Shown in pieces: positions 63,686 to 64,000 of a stretch of DNA of 64,000 bases. Every line of letters starts with the position of its first letter. The first letter of the stretch is position 1. Origin of the DNA: Methylobacterium symbioticum. GTDB taxonomy: Bacteria > Pseudomonadota > Alphaproteobacteria > Rhizobiales > Beijerinckiaceae. The notes beneath the pieces are model-generated. The model was not told the origin of the DNA and made no database searches. It saw nothing but the letters and a program-made list of their open reading frames with translations. The stretch lies in assembly GCF_902141845.1 (NCBI RefSeq), contig NZ_CABFPH010000013.1, forward strand, positions 25,317 through 89,316. Direction: 5' to 3'. The translations under genes were made by a program, and so were the position numbers.

Positions 63686-63840
63686 GGAACGGGAAACACC
63701 TCACGGGGCTCGGCCGCCCTCGGAACATCCGCGGCCGGTCCGTGGTGCCAGGGGGCGGCGCCGCGAATCGTCGCGTGTGCCGCACCGCAATGCGGGCGCT
63801 TGTGTCACCGATCGGAGCCGGGAACAAGCGCGGCCGTCTC

Positions 63841-63868
63841 AACCCCGCCTCGACCCCGCAGCGGGGTT
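63841..63868 (-). terminator. Hairpin after the right-edge gene
   Basis: AACCCCGC at 63841-63848 pairs with GCGGGGTT at 63861-63868, directly at the stop codon of the gene entering from the right. It lies between that gene and hpnA and probably ends or weakens read-through. Confidence 0.55.
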
Positions 63869-64000
63869 CAGGCGAGGCGCAGGCGCGAGCGTCCGTCCTG
63901 GCGCTCCGGCAGGATGTCTTTGACCTTTGCGACGATGGCGGCGGCGTCGAGGCCGGCCTCGGCATACATCCGCTCCGGCGTGTCGTGGTCCTGGTAGGTG
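63868..64000 (-). CDS. dxs: Probable 1-deoxy-D-xylulose-5-phosphate synthase, C-terminus only
   Basis: Only the last 43 or so codons are in view: TYQDHDTPERMYAEAGLDAA leads to IVAKVKDILPE and a short polar tail. PERMYAEAGLDA..IV is the usual Dxs ending. Dxs makes the first intermediate of the MEP isoprenoid pathway and lies near hopanoid genes in several Rhizobiales, which supports the call. The rest lies right of the window. Confidence 0.6.
   Translation of the reverse strand, partial: TYQDHDTPERMYAEAGLDAAAIVAKVKDILPERQDGRSRLRLA

Overview
The window looks like chromosomal DNA of a high-GC alphaproteobacterium of the Methylobacterium/Methylorubrum group. The reasons are a nearly complete hopanoid gene set including the hpnI-hpnJ-hpnK cyclitol-ether branch, the alphaproteobacterial flagellin regulators FlaF and FlbT, flagellins of the rhizobial/Methylobacterium type, and the short palindromic repeats between genes. 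Genus placement is an inference; no rRNA or tRNA gene is visible.

Layout. (a) 1-6.9 kb: a 2-aminoethylphosphonate (AEP) catabolic locus: phnW-phnX leftward; a LysR regulator, a DeoR regulator, an 806-residue FAD/GcvT-type amine demethylase and an EamA membrane protein rightward. (b) 6.9-9.9 kb: D-alanine catabolism (dadA, alr) with a divergent Lrp/AsnC regulator. (c) 10.4-26.6 kb: a flagellar region in which a sugar-biosynthesis island lies between flaF and flbT. Its genes are rfbH, rfbF, rfbG, a NeuB-cupin fusion, a YerE-like ThDP enzyme, an NAD-dependent sugar reductase/epimerase, a sulfotransferase and a methyltransferase. flbT, two tandem flagellins and a TPR/OGT-type glycosyltransferase follow. 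I read this as a flagellin glycosylation system using an unusual CDP-linked branched deoxysugar. (d) 26.6-35.1 kb: a FlaG-like gene, thiC under a TPP riboswitch, several small secreted, membrane or PilZ proteins, an acyltransferase, an HNH protein and a class A penicillin-binding protein. (e) 35.1-41 kb: an accessory stretch bounded on one side by a 53-bp duplication of the penicillin-binding protein gene's 3' end; it has an outer membrane beta-barrel protein, an AraC regulator, about 1.2 kb of decayed or repeat-rich DNA and a TonB-dependent receptor. (f) 41.5-63.7 kb: hopanoid biosynthesis and transport: amidinotransferase, hpnL-M-I-J-K, a broken vapBC, hpnN, hpnH, an unrelated phytase-like autotransporter, hpnG, and the operon hpnA-C-D-E-shc. 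(g) The right edge holds the C-terminus of a probable dxs.

How the genes work together. HpnC/D/E make squalene and Shc cyclises it; HpnH and HpnG extend the side chain; HpnI, HpnK and HpnJ build the cyclitol ether head group; HpnN, with HpnL and HpnM possibly helping, moves or distributes hopanoids; Dxs would feed isoprenoid precursor. An arginine:glycine-amidinotransferase homologue divergent from hpnL is a good candidate for the enzyme that makes the guanidine-substituted cyclitol-ether hopanoids reported from Methylobacterium. The two most interesting proposals are this amidinotransferase and the flagellin-glycan island.
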